Part shown: positions 6,599-7,034 of the stretch, piece by piece
How positions within the stretch are numbered: position 1 is the first letter of the stretch
How the letters are laid out: the number at the start of each line of letters is the position of its first letter
Origin: Butyrivibrio sp.
GTDB taxonomy: Bacteria > Bacillota_A > Clostridia > Lachnospirales > Lachnospiraceae
Reading direction: 5' to 3'
Length of the DNA stretch: 7,034 nt
Assembly (NCBI RefSeq): GCF_024699075.1
Contig: NZ_JAILQF010000438.1
Span: forward strand, 1 to 7,034
Made by a program: the position numbers and the translations under genes
The notes under the pieces: generated by a model
What the model saw: only the letters and a program-made list of their open reading frames with translations
What the model was told of the DNA's origin: nothing
Database searches by the model: none

Positions 6599-6763
6599 CC
6601 TTTCGATTTGATCTCCTTGGGCAGCCTGTATAAGATTTTCCTATTTTAAAATTCTTATAATTCAAGGCATAATATCTGAAATTGTTAAACTCTTGAATTT
6701 TATAAGAATTTTAAAGAACGCAAAAATCTTTTACAGGCTGTCCAAGTTATCTAATTCGAAAAG
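6599..6763. repeat. Long imperfect inverted repeat (about 165 bp), possible MITE-like element or structured RNA
   Basis: The two halves pair over most of their length. From the loop outward: AATTCAAG (6659-6666) with 6692-6699; TTTAAAATTCTTAT (6645-6658) with 6702-6715; AAGATTTT (6632-6639) with 6723-6730; CAGCCTGTA (6622-6630) with 6732-6740; a G.T pair, then CTTGG (6616-6620) with 6742-6746; GAT (6610-6612) with 6749-6751; and TTTCGA (6601-6606) with 6756-6761. That is about 56 base pairs interrupted by small bulges, closing a 25-base AT-rich loop (6667-6691). The T tract needed for a simple terminator is absent, and no flanking target-site duplication is evident. Unequal arms suggest an old element under little or partial constraint. 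It could be a hairpin-type miniature element, a REP-like sequence, or a 3'-UTR structure. Confidence 0.7.
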
Positions 6764-6784
6764 AAATAAGATTATTTATAATAT

Positions 6785-6808
6785 GCAAAGTTTGAGTTAA
6801 TAACTTGC
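6785..6808. repeat. Small hairpin with bulge
   Basis: GCAAAGTT (6785-6792) pairs with AACTTGC (6802-6808), leaving one bulged A and a 9-base loop. It lies directly beside the 6810-6846 hairpin, and the two could stack. No T tract follows on either strand. Confidence 0.35.
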
Positions 6809-6809
6809 G

Positions 6810-6846
6810 AGCCACCCATCACCTAAAGGTAATGAGATGAGTGGCT
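6810..6846 (-). terminator. Stem-loop, probable 3' end structure of the surface protein gene
   Basis: AGCCAC (6810-6815) pairs with GTGGCT (6841-6846), CATC (6817-6820) with GATG (6836-6839), and ACC (6821-6823) with GGT (6828-6830) around a TAAA loop, with a 5-base bulge. The C/A mismatch at 6816/6840 on the plus strand becomes a G.U pair in minus-strand RNA, giving 11 continuous pairs, so the structure fits a minus-strand transcript better. It lies about 54 bases past the stop at 6900. The following bases are not U-rich, so a true intrinsic terminator is uncertain. Confidence 0.4.
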
Positions 6847-6899
6847 ACATCATTATAAAAAGTTTACTATAGTATACGAAACTATAATTGCAAATCCTT

Positions 6900-7034
6900 T
6901 TATACCAGTTCTTCTCCATTTACATATACATGATATCCGTTTGTTTCTATGTTATCTGTATCGCCGTCGAACTCTGTAATATAGCTGTCTCCTGTAAGTA
7001 CCCATTTACTATCATCATCAAGTGTTACTGAAAC
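6900..7034 (-). CDS. C-terminal end of a large repeat-type surface/secreted protein (partial)
   Basis: A minus-strand reading frame enters from the right edge and ends at the TAA at 6902-6900; 44 codons are visible. The peptide includes DDDSKWVLTGDSYITEF, then GYHVYVNGEEL near the end. This rhythm of W-x-L-T-x-D-S-Y-I-x-x-F followed by a short acidic loop and G-Y-x-V-Y-V-N-G is typical of terminal rungs in beta-helix-like or carbohydrate-binding surface proteins of gut and rumen Clostridia (DUF4353-like). No LPxTG anchor, transmembrane tail or positively charged end is present, so this end gives no sign of sortase anchoring. The protein is acidic here. The frame is too short for a firm family call, but the strongly patterned residues and clean stop make a real gene end likely. 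Confidence 0.7.
   Translation of the reverse strand, partial: VSVTLDDDSKWVLTGDSYITEFDGDTDNIETNGYHVYVNGEELV

Larger units (their letters stand above)
6549..6899. other. Gene-free region between converging aroA and surface protein gene
   Basis: This roughly 350-bp stretch has no credible gene. It holds a long inverted repeat (6599-6763) and two smaller hairpins (6785-6846), listed separately, plus a 10-bp palindrome TACTATAGTA (6865-6874). No classical stem-plus-T-tract terminator for aroA is visible. The first 20 bases after the aroA stop are almost pure A/T with only a weak CTGA/TCAG pairing (6545-6570). Confidence 0.6.

Noticed and set aside
6549..6763. Retron or CRISPR-like array as the explanation of the post-aroA hairpin
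   Set aside because: There is no reverse transcriptase or cas gene in the window, and the structure is one inverted repeat, not a series of direct repeats with spacers.

Overview
The window looks like ordinary chromosome from a low-to-moderate-GC Gram-positive anaerobe of the Clostridia, most likely the Lachnospiraceae (Butyrivibrio/Roseburia-like). This placement is an inference. It rests on AT-rich intergenic DNA, strong GGAGG-type ribosome binding sites, TTGACA/TATAAT promoters, a second EF-G-like GTPase of the type common in Clostridia, a TyrA with a C-terminal ACT domain, a class II type AroA, and the tail of a repeat-type surface protein. No phage, CRISPR, plasmid or defence genes were seen.

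Layout, left to right. (1) 1-243, minus strand: the first 81 codons of a DRE-TIM metallolyase (2-isopropylmalate / homocitrate / Re-citrate synthase group), running off the left edge. Its strong promoter carries a near-perfect 24-bp palindrome over the -10 box. (2) About 346-615: AT-rich intergenic DNA with small inverted repeats. (3) 616-1473, plus: a YitT-type membrane protein. (4) 1475-1507: a strong terminator, probably bidirectional, between converging genes. (5) 1575-3668, minus: an EF-G-like translational GTPase with altered G-domain residues. (6) 3669-3974: a divergent promoter region. (7) 3975-5066 and 5214-6548, plus: prephenate dehydrogenase (tyrA) and EPSP synthase (aroA), probably one aromatic amino-acid transcription unit with a 147-bp gap. 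(8) 6599-6763: a long imperfect inverted repeat of about 165 bp that no gene explains. (9) 6785-6846: two small hairpins, the larger pairing better as minus-strand RNA. (10) 6900-7034, minus: the last 44 codons of a large, probably secreted surface protein, running off the right edge.

Functionally, tyrA and aroA act in the shikimate/tyrosine pathway and the left-edge enzyme probably makes a precursor of leucine or glutamate, so the block has an amino-acid-synthesis flavour. The YitT protein and the EF-G paralogue have no evident link to it. The best leads are the 6599-6763 hairpin element, the operator-like palindrome at 307-330 and the EF-G paralogue lacking the usual catalytic histidine and NKxD motif. 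I do not see convincing evidence of a new multi-gene system.
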